Assembly: GCF_964204645.1 (NCBI RefSeq)
Contig: NC_134028.1
Span: forward strand, 19,568,153-19,628,152
DNA: 60,000 bases
Direction: 5' to 3'
Origin: Tubulanus polymorphus
Lineage: Eukaryota; Nemertea; Palaeonemertea; Tubulaniformes; Tubulanidae
This document shows positions 58,820 to 60,000 of the stretch, piece after piece. The position numbers and the translations under genes are program-made. How positions within the stretch are numbered: the stretch's first letter is position 1; each line of letters begins with the position of its first letter. Under the pieces are notes generated by a model, which made no database searches, was not told where the DNA came from, and saw only the letters and a list, made by a program, of their open reading frames with translations.

Positions 58820-59441
58820 CTTAGGCCACACCAAAAGAAAACCCTGTTTCTCGGGACCGACCGACCCGATATTTCCCCATTTCAAATAATCATTTACAGA
58901 ATAAAATTTAATCGCCTACCGACCATTTTTCAAATTTTTGGGTGAAATAACTTTTTTCAAAAATATATATGTGGCCGACCGACTACCAAACTCTCCTTTC
59001 TCGTAGAATTTTTTCAAATATCAAATCGTGATGTCGGCACTGAAATCAACATCATAAAAACATTTTATCACATCGGATCTAAAATTTTATTCTGGAAATG
59101 GCGCAGCCATGCTCAGATAACTTTGCTAATCGGACTTTGATGGCGACCTTGGATTGTAAAATTCCAGGAATTCCGTGAAATATGTTCAAAATATAGTTTT
59201 TTTATAGTTAATTGTACAAACACCTCAATTTCCTTTTATTAGTGTGGTGTACTAGCTGTTAATCATATTCCTGACTAAAAATTTAGACCAGTAAAAATTA
59301 TTTACGGCAACCTACCCACTGACAGAGGAATAAACGATATTTTTTTTTCTATAAAAAGAAAAAAGACATGTCCTACCTACCTACCCATTTTGGTGATTGC
59401 CCCGCCCGAGAAACAGGATTTTTTTTTTGGTGTGGCCTAAA
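58820..59441. mobile_element. MITE of about 620 bp
   Basis: TTAGGCCACACCAAAAGAAA and CCCTGTTTCTCGGG at the left face CCCGAGAAACAGGATTTTTT and GGTGTGGCCTAA at the right. Ends TTA/TAA suggest a 3-bp target duplication, as for Harbinger or ISL2EU types. No coding sequence. Confidence 0.82.
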
Positions 59442-59574
59442 TTTGTGACACTGCAAAAATGATAGAAACAGGAAATACTTGCTAATTCTAGATATTATCA
59501 GAAATTCAATTCAGTCAAATTATATCCTAGATAATTGAGTTAAAGGCTTTTTTGCATTGTAAATACAAAAATTC

Positions 59575-59800
59575 ATGTTTGATACTATGTCAAAAAATAG
59601 CATGTCTACTGTCGACTAATAATTTTCATATTTGTATATCATATATATTTCATTTTGTATTCTACATAAGTAATAATGTTTAAAGTCATTATGGAGCAAT
59701 AAAGGTATTTTGAATGTAAATTTGAATTGTCTTGGATCATCCTCGCTTGCCTGGGTTTGATTGCCCCCTGCCGAAGCTCACGCCTAAAGAAAGCATGGCC
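59575..59800 (+). repeat. Interspersed repeat, copy 2
   Basis: Diverged copy of 54,590-54,800 in the same orientation (AATGTTTAAAGTCATTATGG). Confidence 0.75.
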
Positions 59801-60000
59801 ACATACCATTCGTTGAGTAAGGTTGGGTTGGAGATCAAATGTCCTCCCTTACACTCCTATTTTTCGGCTCCAAGACAGTATTTGTTGAATACTGATGGTG
59901 CATGCGCGAGGCATATCTCATTTTATCTCCAACCCATAACCTCACTCTATAGAATTCCAGTGAAACTTCACCTTTCAGGTAAGGCTCGTTTAACTTTCAA

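Overview
The window is eukaryotic genomic DNA, most likely from a marine invertebrate of the lophotrochozoan or cnidarian grade. The evidence is spliced exons with GT/AG borders, Penelope-like, CR1/L2-like, BEL/Pao-like and PIF/Harbinger-like elements, tRNA-derived SINEs and abundant hairpin repeats. The species cannot be named from the sequence.

One host gene dominates. A TRPA1-type ankyrin/TRP cation channel gene lies on the minus strand from about 45.4 kb (first exon) down to about 0.1 kb (last exon). I resolve 25 phase-compatible exons plus three extra exon copies. They give about 1,100 residues: 16 full ankyrin repeats, six membrane segments with the pore, and the TRP-box helix. The second intron (12,279-41,403) is about 29 kb and holds most of the mobile DNA. 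Smaller introns hold a BEL/Pao gag relic (8.8-9.5 kb), a SINE (6.8 kb), a Penelope tail (5.7 kb) and a second LINE (42.2-44.4 kb, intron 1).

Inside the 29-kb intron, AT-rich fragments of a Polinton-like (Maverick/adinto-like) double-stranded DNA virus-like element sit at 12.4-13.98, 28.98-34.26, 35.1-36.7 and 39.1-40.7 kb. They include parts of a family B DNA polymerase, a probable capsid protein, a packaging-ATPase C-terminus, zinc-finger proteins and an HNH nuclease. Nearly all are broken. Two nested inverted-repeat pairs bound the set: 12,366/40,745 (outer) and 12,815/34,258 (inner). A head-to-head palindrome lies at 36.75 kb. Interrupting it are hairpin tandem repeats (13.98-14.4 kb), three copies of a roughly 1-kb repeat body followed twice by 31-bp hairpin minisatellites (14.4-24.5 kb), a foldback element (17.4-17.8 kb), a nearly complete Penelope-like retroelement with GIY-YIG domain (26.0-28.97 kb) and a CR1/L2-type LINE (36.8-39.1 kb).

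Upstream of the channel gene (45.4-60 kb) there is no recognisable host gene. There is a decayed Harbinger transposon with its Myb-like partner (46.5-49.3 kb), MITEs (49.5 and 58.8-59.4 kb), SINEs, a 155-bp satellite (53.4-53.9 kb) that also occurs in the opposite orientation at 21.8-22.6 kb, and a near-perfect 1,475-bp tandem duplication (54.9-57.8 kb).
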